A stretch of 64,000 bases of DNA, taken from the NCBI GenBank assembly GCA_024362935.1, contig JANCRA010000004.1:19352621-19416620 (forward strand), given 5' to 3'. A model generated the notes under the pieces. The model did no database searches, was not told the origin of the DNA, and saw nothing but the letters and a program-made list of their open reading frames with translations. The position numbers were made by a program, and so were the translations under genes. Each line of letters begins with the position of its first letter. Position 1 is the first letter of the stretch. Below are positions 1-12,489 of the stretch, one piece after another. This stretch comes from Setophaga petechia (taxonomy: Eukaryota > Chordata > Aves > Passeriformes > Parulidae).

Positions 1-1191
1 GGACAAAACAAATGACTGGAACAGTCCTATCCTGCTCCACCCAAACCCCTGGTATTAATTATCTGGTCTCTTGCAGCATGTCAGCCCCGTGTTAACTTGA
101 GCTTGGGGTTTTTGTGTGCAAGTCTTTTAGACCTGAGCAAACACACTGGTGACATAAGCAGCAGCCAAACAAATAACTAGAGGGTAATTTTCTGAGAAGT
201 TGTAACTAATCAAAGCTTCCTAACAATGTCTAATTTGCTCCATCTCTTTTAATCTGACATCTTCTCAGCCACACAGACTGTTCCACACCTTTATTTTCCT
301 TCAGCACAGAATGTTACAAACACTAAATGCCAAAATACGGCACGAAATGTATCCCATTACAACTATTTTCTAGCAAGGCTTGGCTACTGTTTTACTGATG
401 AATTTCATGTAAATGCATACATGGCAAATACAATAGTTTTCACTGGTTCTGGCTTTGCTGTGTATTTTCCAGCATGTGCTTGCTCATTGTGATGGCTGGG
501 TGACTCTCACAGGAGCCCCAGGTTGTAGAAAACCCTTGTTTACACAGAGCTCAAATGGAAAAAATCCAAGCTGCCTTCTAAACACTTTAAAATAGCACTT
601 TCTAATGCTTCCTATGGGTGATGTTGACACATTTACAATGTTGATTTAAAGGGTAGAGGGAACACAGTTCTTTCTGGCACCCCAAATGTGAAGTTATTGG
701 CCCACCCTGTCACTGGAGCCGCACTGAAATGGCTGCCAGCAGATCTCAAGTGCCAGGTACATAAAAGTGAGCAAACAGGCAGACGGTGACTTCTGTGGTT
801 GCGAGGAAAACCTTTGAAGTCTCCCCTACTTTCTGTCCCTCTAGGGGGGAGTCACAGTCATGAACACTGATCCTGCAGGTCCTGAGATACTTGATTCAAC
901 AGTTCCTGAACTTTCTGTGAACCATTTTACTCGAGTTTTGCTGAACCACAACACAATCTAAAGATTTCCTTCATTTCTTTACCCCATCCTTCATTCACAT
1001 TTTTTTATTGGAATTAATCTGACTGTAAAGCTTTGTCAGTCTTCAGAAGTTCTAATTTCTCAATCACCTGGTCTGACATGATCCTGATTTTCTTCAATAT
1101 TTCTCGTCTTCTACCCTAGGGAAATTTATGTCTGTTCCTGGCATTTGTCTCTTATCTTCCTTTGTGAACACAGAGGGGAAGAACTAATTTA

Positions 1192-1193
<2 letters not shown>
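1..1193. other. Intergenic, nothing recognised
   Basis: Unique AT-rich sequence without a frame of note, repeat or known element. Confidence 0.65.
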
Positions 1194-1225
<32 letters not shown>

Positions 1226-1262
1226 TTCTCTCTCTCCCTCTCTTTCTCCTTCCCTCTCCCTT
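1194..1262. repeat. (TC)n microsatellite
   Basis: About 14 perfect TC units at 1194-1222, then degenerate C/T sequence to about 1262. Confidence 0.9.
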
Positions 1263-1349
1263 CCACAGTGAAGTCTTCTTCTGTCAATAAATTGCTCCAC
1301 ATCCTGGAGGCCAACTATCTCTTCTTTCTTTCATCCCTATATTTCTTAT

Positions 1350-1560
1350 GGGTGTGTTGTTTGTTTCTTTTTTTATGTCTGTTTTTTGTGGGTTTTTTTT
1401 GTGTTTTGTTTTGGTTTATTTGTTGCTTTTTAAGGTCTTCTTAATCTTTATATCAATGGCAAGATATATTCAATTTTCCAGATATCATTTTCTATTTTGG
1501 TTTTTTTTTTTCTTCCTCCATTATTTCCATTCCTTTCCATTCCTTTCAGTCCTTTCCATC
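1350..1560. repeat. T/G-rich low complexity and CATTCCTTTC repeats
   Basis: T/G-rich runs at 1350-1432, then T-rich sequence and about three units of a CATTCCTTTC decamer at about 1521-1560. Confidence 0.7.
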
Positions 1561-4500
1561 ATCTATCCTGGACTTGATCTTTTAAATTTTTCACATGTCC
1601 TTTCTTCACCTTTGATTAGTTTTTAATTTCCTTGTTCTTTATTAGGTGTTGGCAACTCAGTACTGTAGGTGGCATTTTACTTTTTTTCCTCTGCCTTCCC
1701 TCATCCCTAGTCCATGCTGAACCACAGCCCAGAATGATGTCAGGAGAGCATTTAGACACCTTTGCAAGATTTGATACCGACCACTCAGCTCATTAAAGGT
1801 CTTACAATATATTTTGCAAGAATGGGTGCATTAACCCCCGCATTCTGGACCAATTCCAAATGCAATGATTACTTACTGCCTACTCAGACTCCCCTTACAG
1901 TTTCAATGGGATAAACTAATCTTTACTTGACCTGTAGCATAGCATTACTATCAGTAGGTACCACTTGCCACACCAAAGGTGGCAGAAGGGAGGCTATTTT
2001 TCTGTTACAGGAGGTTATTTTCTAATTTCACAGTGTAAAAATTTTGAGAAGAAATACTACTTTTCCTTCTTGTTCCATTTTTTTTTTTATTCCTTATGAG
2101 TATTTTGTAGACAGAATTATGAGTAATTTGTAGACAGAATTCTTGCATAGTCAGTGTTCAGCAGTACTTCCTTCCTCCTCTTTTTCTCCATCCCCACATA
2201 TACTGCTTGAAAAGAGACGTACACTATCCTTATTTTCTCCTCTTTACACTCTTTTCTTACACAGTCTAGCTGATGTGCAGGTCAGACCCCTTGCATCCAC
2301 CACAGCAAAATCAACTTCAGACAGCAATTCTTGCAGTGGCCTCCAGGAACATGTATTTAAAAGGAACTGCAAACTTCGTAGAAAGCTTTAAACTCAAAAT
2401 ATTCATCCCATGATTTCATGTAACAAGTAAGTGCTTGCAGAGGCGAGGGAAGAGTAGGAGAAGGGAGTCCACTGGGGTATAAAGCTTGTGTTGTCAGTCC
2501 ATATAGTATAAATGGAAGCAGCAAGCTGTTTCCTCAGAATAGGTGTTTGAGAAAGGCTTCGTGAGTGACAAGAACCAGAGAGAAAACACTTCTAGGAGGG
2601 CTGAAAGCATCCCTAAAGGTTGAGAGTGAACTAATAAGGAAGCAGTTTATTTAGGTTCAATTCCCTTGACTGGTTTGTGACCTTTATGCTCTTCTTTATT
2701 GTTCTAAAATAAATGGACACAAGTGTTCCTGTCTGAATTGCTATTGTTACTAACAGCCACATTCTCTCCACATGGCTCCCACCATGATCTGACTGGACTG
2801 TAAAAGTGACTGACACCAAATGAAGAAGTTTTCTATTACAAATTCCTTGAATTCTTTTTCACTTGATTCCACAGCGTAGCATTTTGACTTCCGAGATGTT
2901 GAAAAAAACCCAACTTCTTTTCATACTACTTCCCCTCCTTTTTTTCCTTTTTCAAACTTCCTGAACACAAGACCTGCTTTTCGAGCCTGTCCCAGCATGA
3001 TCTAAAGTATACAAGGCCTTACCTGACCACTATCCATGAACATTCATTTTTCATCACCCTTCCCTATGACCTTTTACTTTTCTATCTATCTATTTTTCAG
3101 CTGCTCACACACCTTGCTACTTTATTTCCTTCTGCTGTTATGTGTGTAACACTTCTTCCCTAGATGTATCTTTGGACTCTCCTTCCTCCTAGCCTGGACT
3201 CAGCATTATAGTTGCTTCTGTTCCTTATTGTATATAGTCCTTTTTGTCCTTTGTCTGTACTGATTTTGTGTTGTTTCCCTCCCTCCCTCATTGAAAACAA
3301 CAATTAAAAGCAGCACCAAAATAGAGTATGGAGAAGATTTTTACCAGGACTGAAGATCTGTTTTACAGTATTTTATTTCCTGTTTGGGGTAATTGTTTAC
3401 ATAATCCATGGTGTGATCAGATGTTTCTTTAATGTATTCACAATTACTTGGCTCATTTTACAGAGTGAAGGATCATGCTATGTTATGTGTCATCACACTG
3501 TTAGTGAACAGAGCACAATACTGGAAATGAAACATGACAGTTAAATGGCAAAAGACAAATACTTGTTTTTAAATTAAGAATACACTATTAACTTAATTAG
3601 CAACTCACAGCACTTTCCAGGTTTTGTTTACAAACATGCTGGGCCAAATTCTTTGCTCAGCTGTAACCATGCAAACACCTATTGTATATGTCTGAGAGTT
3701 AATTTTCTGCTGTGTTTGCACTTCATTTTTATAGATGGTGTCAGCTATATTCCTTTCCAAGGTGTAATAAGAGAAGATGAAATGTGATTAAGATGGGGAT
3801 TGAGCAAGAAGCATATTGAAGGCACCAGTGTGAGGTATGTGACTGCAAGCAATGAACACAGAAAGTGTAGTTGAAAACAAGGCTGAAAGACTCGACCAAG
3901 TTTCATGAGTTAAGGGATTATGAATAAAAAGTGATGTGTCTGAAATAAAAGGAGGAATGGACTGATATAATGAAAGGGTCTCTTCCCTGGCAGCCATTCT
4001 CATGCATGCAGCCTTTATGCAGTGGCAGTGACTTCTCTGGTTGACTTTGACTTTGTTTTTATGGTCATTTTTAAAAAGGACCGCTGGGCCAGTGCTCACC
4101 AGGCTCAGCAGTACTTTTTCAAAGAGGTCTCACTATTACAAGATAAATCTTACTGGAGGGTGAGGGGACATAGACTGTGGTAGACCCGGGTGTCATTGAG
4201 GTGTGTCTGAGAAAGTTAACCTTGTTAACCTGAAAATCTGGACCATCACCTGGCCCTGGTGAGATTGCATATGTGGATATGTGTGATAGTGCGTGTTTCT
4301 AGTTATCTTCATCTACCAGCATCTGTGAGTCTTGTCTTGTCTTGTCAATTTCTCTTCTGAAAGTTTACACTGCTCTGCTTCTGAACAAACCAAATCCTGG
4401 GAGACAGGCCTTCACTGCTGTTCTTTGTCAAATATACAGTCCTGTGGGAAAAGGATGCAATAAACCTGCAGAAAATCTTGAGGATGGAGTAGTGGTACAT

Positions 4501-6168
4501 GCTCCATATCATGAGATGTATGTATTTATAACAACTTAAAACCATAGTGAAAGGGTGTACTGTACTCACCTATCCTACTTCTTCTTGAAAGCACATGAAA
4601 AATGCAGCCATTCTTTCAGAAGATCTCTGTCAAAACAGGTAACTTTTTTAAACTTTGCGCTTTCTATAGTTTTTAACATATTAATAAAGGATTTTAGTTT
4701 TAAGTGATTTCCTGGAGAGTAACTATTATAAGAGGCAGAGGGAAAGGTTCTGATGAACACAGAATTGTTACGTACACTACATTTTAACATCTCCTAAGAA
4801 AATGTAAAATCACAGCCTTCACAAAGAAGAGCAGTTAAACTGTAAGACACATAAAAATGCTTTCAGAAAAGTTTGATCTTAGCCATTATTTTAGTTCATT
4901 AAAAAAAATGAAGTAATTACTTTTTAAAAAGAAACATGCATAAGCGCATTACAAGTTGAAATACACATAGTATGAATACTTATAACTGTTCTTCAAAAAG
5001 ACAGGCAGGATTTAACTGAGTGTTTTTTTCTTTTAAAACACATCAGGTCTGTTTTCATGATAGGTTCAAAATTCTCAGCAGCTATCTTGTTGTGTGACAA
5101 GAGTTTACAGCATTAGTTTCACCAGACAAGGACTGGTGGAGTAAAATTAGTCATGTATGTAAATTATAATCATGCTGAATAGTTGTATGTGCTCATTTAG
5201 CCATTTTAACAGTGTGTGATGTTATCCTCTCTGCAGGACTAATAAGCATTAGCCATAATGAGGTCAGTCAGTCAGTCAGGCATTATCATGGGATTTAATT
5301 GGGACACTGGTCTCTGCTGAAGTGAAAATTAATAACTTTTGTCAATGTTCTGGTGAAATGTTCTGTCTTATTAAACTATGAGGGTCAATTAGAAAGCATT
5401 ATGTAATAAAGTCCCCAGCAGCAGAACTCAAATTGAGTTATACCATAGTCATTATTCCAGGACGATTGCATTTGAAAATGGAAAACCAGCATGCCATATG
5501 GAGGGCACAGGTTATATTTACAAGCATTGCATGTTAAAGCTTCAACAAGAAGGAAACAATTAAATGTAATACTGAAATAAATCAAAGCACTGAAAGTGCC
5601 ATGTTGTGCCAGGCGCTTAATATAGCCAGCATACCCCTAGATGCAGCTAGGCAAAATGGCACCTGTTTATAAGCCTTGTTTGGGTTCTGTCAGACAACAT
5701 CCTCCCTCTGGATTCCTCTGATGATTCAAAGTCTGGGGCACACCTGGAAGGCTCAGCCAGGCACATTGACTCATATAAATAACAGTTTATTGTATGGCTA
5801 TTAAGACCAGAGATTGCTTTTATTAAAGTGCAGTTATCATGATACATCAAATTAAAGAACTTTTAAAGCATGTTTAACGGCCTCTGATATTCCCTGTTCG
5901 GTCATGTTTTACCGTACTTTAAATGGGGGAGATACAAAGACTCTGTCGGCTCTAGTGTCTAAAGTCAAAGCCAGCAAAGATGCAGAGAGGCCAAGAGGGA
6001 GGCAAGTAGGTTTTATAGGGACAGCGACAGCATCAGAGGAATGCACAGTTGGTCACTTTACTGTTTCTAAGGATTCCTTCTTACCAAAAAATTATTAGTA
6101 TTTCATGCAAAGCTCTTTTCCCCCAGAATTTACATTCCATACACAGTTGGAAAAAAGTCATACCATGT
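1561..6168. other. Intergenic, no gene found
   Basis: Unique AT-rich DNA. A short GTCA repeat lies at 5263-5279. The stretches 5225-5625 and 5690-5960 look like candidate conserved non-coding elements. The longest frame (103 codons, minus, 3788-4099) has no domain support. Confidence 0.65.
2096..2141. repeat. 23-bp tandem duplication
   Basis: Two abutting 23-bp copies (2096-2118 and 2119-2141), both ending TTTGTAGACAGAATT, differ at one base. Confidence 0.9.
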
Positions 6169-6405
6169 AATCATGGAATCGTTAATGTTGGAAAAGACCT
6201 CTGAGATCATTGACTTCAGCTGGTAACCTAACACTGCCATATTCAAGACTAAACCATTTCCCCAAGTGCCATATGCCTTTTAAAAGCTTCCATGTTTGGT
6301 GATTCCACTACTTTCCTAGGTAGCCTGTTCCAATGCCCAAACATCCTGTCAGTGAAGAAATTTTCTCTGATATCTAACCTAAACCTGACCTGGTACAAGC
6401 TGAGG
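6169..6405 (-). mobile_element. CR1 LINE 3' fragment, minus strand
   Basis: The plus strand begins AATCATGGAATCGTTAATG, the complement of the CR1 end octamers. It continues with GGAAAAGACCTCTGAGATCAT, GTAGCCTGTTCCAATGCC and GATATCTAACCTAAACCTG before similarity stops near ACAAGCTGAGG. These are standard avian CR1 3' landmarks in inverted order. It is about 240 bp, diverged and 5'-truncated. Confidence 0.9.
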
Positions 6406-9400
6406 TGTTGGAGTACCCGCACATTGAAATGGAGAAGGGTTGCTCATCCTCTGCTCTCATGCAAAGACTCCCCATGAGTTCATGCCAGAGCTGTGCCTTG
6501 CTTGGGGTGACAGTGGGACTGTGGGCCCCAGATTCCTTCTGCAAGGGGAGCACACTGATGCTACTATTGAGGAGCACACTACCGGGCAGGGTGTCTGCCC
6601 TTCAATGGCTCCCTCCTGAATTTCTGCATGGTGCAACTCCAAGAGTCAGCAGAGCTCTGAAAATCCACTCAGCATCAGCCCCGCCAATCCAGAGGGCTCA
6701 TGGCCATCTCCTCTCCTGCCAAACCAGAGCAAGCTGGGATCTCCAAGAATGGGTCTTCCAGGAGTTGACGGACCTCCCGCTTGCTCTCTCACTGCAGGAA
6801 ACTCCAAGCCTCCCTGCAGAGAGACGTTGTGCTGGAGAGCTGTCCCCAATCTGTGTTCCAATTATTATTCACAGATGTGAGGATGATTTTCTAAAGCACT
6901 CATTGTTTGGCCTAACACAGCTGCCAGAGACAGCCACAGCATTTCTTGCCCTGGATTTTAGAGCAGTGGATGAATTGTGCAAGGGCTATGTATTTCTGGG
7001 AGCCATAGTCCTGAGAGTGAGCTCTGATCCCAGCTTCTGATACTTCAGAAAGGGTAACACCATCCTCACTGGGAGGATGAGGTTTTTTTTTTTTTTCATC
7101 TGCAACTTTACATTCCCACAGGATTTTACCTGATTATTGCTGACAGTGCAGGCTAGGTTAATTTTTACTGTGGGGTTTGAACAAGCTGAACTGAAGCTCT
7201 GTTTCATTTAGAACTGTTCAATTAGGGCTAAGCATGTGAGCAACTTAGCTGTAAACTGACAAGCAGAATCAGGCATGATTTTCCCTTTGTTCATTCCAAT
7301 CTGATGACAGCATGGCTTACATTGACTGTTTTGGTGTTGCTTCTGATTTACACTGGTGTGAGAAGAGATACAGGCTTGTTAGCAACCCTTCCCTCGTGGA
7401 GTGAGAACATTTTGCAACTTAGCTCAGAGCAGCTGAGAATGTCAATATATTTGATAAGCATTTATGAACAGAGCCTCAGTGCTACCCTCAGGAGATCCTC
7501 TATGGTGGAAAAAGGTCATCAGCTACACCATTAAAGAAGCACTACTAAGTTTAGATGCTTTGTTTTTCATTGCCAACTTCACATCCTAGGTTGGGAAAAA
7601 AATCAGGCATCTCTTCAGCTTTCCTCCTGATGGTGATCAAGGCTGCTGAAAATCTGTCTGTCATAGTCCCAGTGTATTGGTAAATGTCCCTGACAGCCAG
7701 GTGGCCTCCAGCAGGGGACTTTTTCTGGCAAGACTGGTTCCAGCATGTAGAGCTGGCCATATGCAGTTCTGTGCCTGAACCACAAGACTGTGCTTTCTTC
7801 CCTTCAGATACTGTAGGATAGCCTGTCAGCTTTCCTCTCTCTTTAGCCCTTTGTAAGTCACCTTATCTCTGAATTTCTTTCCTGGACAGGAATAGCATAC
7901 GCAGAACTGTTCTGTTTCTGGCAGGCATGGCCGTGTGTTTTATGTTAGACTCACATCTACACATATGCTCACACAAACATGCACACACACACATCCAGAT
8001 ATACAGATATATATCTCTACACCCACAGATGCATGTGCCTTCGTGCTCACTTGTAGAACACCACCCAGATGCAGTGGTTCCAGTTTGCCTTTTGAAAGCA
8101 ATTAGTATTTATTATTGTAAGCATTTTCAACATAGGGCATACTTTAAAGACAACAGCCCCGCTAATTAGTTTCAAATGGTGAATATCAACATTTTCACAG
8201 TGGTGCAGTATAGGCTAGGATGCATGGATGCAGAAGCCCTCAGCCTACATAGATAAGTGCACATTCATTCACATATGGACAAACTGACATATATCTCACT
8301 TCACCTCCTCACTGAAAAGCCCACAGACATTTCCCAAGGAAGTTCCTTTATGATTTTCAACTGCACAGGACATCAGAACTTTTAGCTTTCCTCTGTATTT
8401 TCCCCATTAAAAATAAGTCTTTTTTTTTAAATTTATTTTTTATTCTTATGAGAATAGTGTCAGGCGCTTTTGTTGTTGTTGGAAAGACTAAGTAGTTGGA
8501 AAAGTGCTGATTCTCTCTAGTCATTTTACACCTACAGCGTTTAGGAGACCTTAACACAAAACAGTGCCAGGTCTCAGTGCTGGGCTGCCTGCTTCATTCT
8601 TTGGCAAAATGATAATATTTTGGCAGAAGTGCCCTATGTTAACAAAGAAAAGTTTGATTAATCAGCAGGAGGGAATACTTGGGAGAAAAGGCAGTGGGAA
8701 AGAGAGAGAGCGAGAGACAGACATATTCTAGAAAGCCTAATCAGTTTTAAAACAGCTTTAAAAAGGAATAAAAATTCTTAAATCTCTTTGATGACATTCA
8801 AAGAGCCTTTTTTAATATATGAGAAGGCACATTCTAAATTCTTAACACTGCTAGTGTCACCAGTCCTTTTTTCCACTAAACCATTTTAATTCCATAATTT
8901 AGAAGGTCTTGAAAAGTAGCAGGATCAAACTGCAGTGTAATTGGATACACTGTGCACTTCCAGTGTGAATTTGGGTCCCTGGTAGGCACATGAGATTTCT
9001 TTCTTTCTTCTAAGATCACATAGAGTGTACTCATTTGAAAGGAGAGAGATGCAGCAGCAAAGTAAGCTTTTTATAAGGTGGATTAGCTAAGTGTGCTGCT
9101 GGAAAACACTTGGCCATTCATTTGGCACTGATGGTTTCTTTGTGATTGGAGGGAACACTATCGACAGGGAAATCAATGTGGCTTTACTAAAGAACGCTGA
9201 GTGATCAGGGAGCAAAGAAGCAGCCAGACGGGAGTGGGAGCCCTCTGTACTTCCTTCAGAAACAAACAGATCCAGACATTTTAGTTTCTTCTACTGCTCT
9301 TCCTGCTTTTCACAACCAATATAAAGTGTTTTTATGTTCAATTATTAGCTCTGAAGTCAATGATCTGAGCACTGCAATAAGTGAAACTTCTGATGTCGTC

Positions 9401-10018
9401 TGTTTCTGAGAAGCTAGGTACAGTTGCAAGCCTGGGGTCCTGCAGGGTTTTTAAAGACAGAAGGCAACAAAGACAGAGAGTGGGAGCAGAGAAACATCTG
9501 AACATCTGCTGGAAAATCCTAACTGGCTTGTTCAGCTGAGTTCAGCAAGAGCAAAAGCAGAGGAGTTGGCAGGTGTCACCATGCTGTAGATGGAAATCAC
9601 TGTAGATGATCTCAAGACATAAATCCGAATGTTCTGGACATTCCCTATACCTGCTTCTCTCCAGACTTTTTTTGCTTCTCAGTGACAGCGACTTTATTGT
9701 GAGATTGTTAGCTCTGGGGAGGTATTAAAATAGCTAAGAGCAGGCTGCACATGTAAGCAAATAGCTGCGTGTATCAAAGATGCCCTATCATAGTATATAC
9801 TGTTTTCTGTAAAATTACTCTGGGGGTGAAAAGTAGCAAAAACTACCAGTCTTCCCTTCAGGAGTGCAAATATTCACCCCTCAGATGAACTTATTTAGGA
9901 TCAGGGTAAGAAGAAGAGTTAATAGTGTTGCATCCTTTTTTCTCCAGAATTTGTACAATATGAAAATACTAGCTTTGTCTTCACTAAGTGTTCCTCTGCC
10001 TCTCTCTTTCCCCGGTGC
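6406..10018. other. Intergenic; one long unexplained frame
   Basis: The 6405-7040 plus strand is open for 211 codons in a GC-richer patch right beside a CR1 fragment. I recognise no domain and treat it as unproven. A T14 run lies at 7083-7096 and CA-rich sequence at 7978-7994. The remainder, including 8880-9200, is single-copy AT-rich DNA with no further gene evidence. Confidence 0.6.
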
Positions 10019-10020
10019 CG

Positions 10021-10040
10021 CCCCCCCCCCCCCCCCCCCC
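10021..10040. repeat. Poly(C) run of 20
   Basis: Twenty consecutive C in a C/T-rich setting. The length is probably uncertain in any assembly. Confidence 0.9.
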
Positions 10041-11825
10041 GCCTTGCCTTTTTCTCTCTAATTCTCTCTGACTGTACATATTTGTTCACCTCTGTCTCAG
10101 GTAATAAGTGTCCCTGCCATTATAATATCAGAGGAATTCACACCTATATACCTAATTTTAAACATAATCTCTTAACTTATTCATTCATTTTCTCTAAACT
10201 TACATTGTTCCTGGCAGAAACTTTCAAATCTAGTCAGTCAGCAGCACTAGTCAGGGCTTTTCACCATTTGCTCGGCAGTTCGCAGGTATATTGGCTTCAT
10301 ATACTTTCCCACTGTACCATCTCTGTTCCACAGCCTAGCTGACAGGCTCTGGACAGCAGGACAGCTAGATCCAATAAATTTGAGACCTGTCTAGGTGCTT
10401 CATTTATCAAGAGGCCTAATTTACCCAGGCCCTTTAGACTAATTGCAGATTTGTAAAAAATGCTGATAATGTAGAACAGTGCATTGTGAATGTCCCTTGC
10501 CATATTTCTGCTAATGTGTTTCATCTGGAGTACATAAAGAGACAGGGATGCTGATTTTAGACACAGCACTTTGGGGCTAATCCAGTTAAATGATTATCCC
10601 TAAAAATCTGCAGTGATGTCATTTTCCCTATAGAACTCTGCCAGTTGCCTTGTTTGCTTTATTGTGAGAAGTATGTGATCCCAGGCTTTAGAAATTCCCT
10701 CTATATTTTTGTTCTAATGCATTGTAACTCTCTCATCCCACTCTCCCAGCTACCCATTCCTTCTTGTATATAATAACTATGTTGACAGCAACTCTGGCTT
10801 GGACTGTTGGCTTTTGTGTGTACACAGATAAGGAAGAGGTACACTCCTTTGTTTGACATATGTAGACATATGCAGGTATCCACTTTGTTTTTCTCTAAGT
10901 AAAATTTCTTGTTTTCATTTCCCTAATTTCTCATTCTCCTCTAGAAACTACTCTTCCACTGTGTTTTGGTCACTTTTACTACCAACACTTTGCTTATATT
11001 TGGCCCTCTTTTCTGCACTTCGCTCCAAGATTCACTGCCACAACTTTTTTCTAAGTTTTTGTCTTCCTATCCATCTTCTGTAATGCCAAAACACTGCTCC
11101 ATGGATTTGCAGCAAACTCAGCTTCTGTGTTGTTTCTCAGATACCTTCTCGTTTTCCTTTGGTCCTGTAATTACTTAGTGCTTTCATTTGTGTTCCAGGG
11201 TACTCCAATTGGGCACACTCTGACTCTCTTTGTTGTGAGAAGAATCCAAATTTTGTTTAGAAAATTCTCTCTGTCATGTAAGTGATACAGTACACCCACT
11301 GATCCTGGGGCCAGCTACCTATAATGCAAAACACTAATAAATAACTCTATAATAAAAAAAAAAATTATTATTATTACTTAAAAATAAAATTTTTATAAGG
11401 CAGCCACACAATTTGCACTAATAGCTGAGGGCAGTTGCTAGGCAATTCTAAGTGTGCTTCACTCCTCCATTGATATGTAAAATTTTTGCAATGTGGATTT
11501 TGAGGGGAGACCAGGATCTGGAATAAGAAAAACATCAAGAGATCCTTATTTTTCAGGAACTGGCTGTACAGGTCTGGGATAAGGCAGCCTTAAGAATTTG
11601 GCAGTATAAATATTACAAAACTTTTAGAAACTGTCCTGTGATACTTGTTTATCTGACATAAGGTCCTTCAGAAGGCTTCCATGCAGGTAGAGGAAAGTCA
11701 TAGGAATGCCTTCTCAGGCATCCCAGCAAGGCTGTATGTGATCTATCAATGTTCAGCAGACAGATGCAACCAATTCCCCCACTGCTATGCTGTTAACAAG
11801 AAGCTTGCTTTAAAAGTTTATTCCT

Positions 11826-11872
11826 GTTTTTTTTGTTTCTTTGTTTGGTTTTGTTTGTTTGTTTGTTTTTTA
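11826..11872. repeat. T/G-rich low-complexity tract
   Basis: TTTG-type repeats. Confidence 0.8.
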
Positions 11873-12470
11873 TGCCCCTCAAGTATAACCTAAGAGTTCA
11901 ATGAAGTCAGTGTATGATGAGATGAACCTGTCCAGACAAGGCAGGTGGATTGTCAGAGTAGAACACAGAGAGACCTTTTAGGACAAATAATGTAAGAGGC
12001 TGTTTTCTCTCAGGAGGGGAAGATCCTCTCTCAGGGAAGTCCCTAATATTTGGAGACTGTCAACTAAGGGCCACCCAGGACTCTCTGCAGAGATCCTAGG
12101 TAAGCTTTCCTCTTACTATGTGGCTTCTAGTACTTCTACAAATGGGTAAATATTCTTATGCAATCCTGCTGCAAAATTGAATAAACCAGCAGGATTCTTA
12201 ACTAGAAACAGTGAAAGAAGAAAAGTTAGTGGCATAATTTACCATAATTTTGGGGCATTAAACACCCCAAAATATCCTGCTAGCCAAAAGGTCATCTCTG
12301 CTGAGCTGAACTCTGCCAAGTCATTAGGTTGATGCAATATGTATCCTATGTAGTGTGATCCCAAAATGGGTGTCAGACAATATGTGTGCACATGCACACA
12401 GTGAGAACCTCACAGTTCTCATTAGTGTTACAGGGGTGAAAGCGAATTAGAATCTTAGAAATATCTTTTG

Positions 12471-12489
12471 CCCCCCCCCCAAAAAAAAA
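12471..12489. repeat. C10A9 homopolymer junction
   Basis: Ten C directly followed by nine A. Confidence 0.85.
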
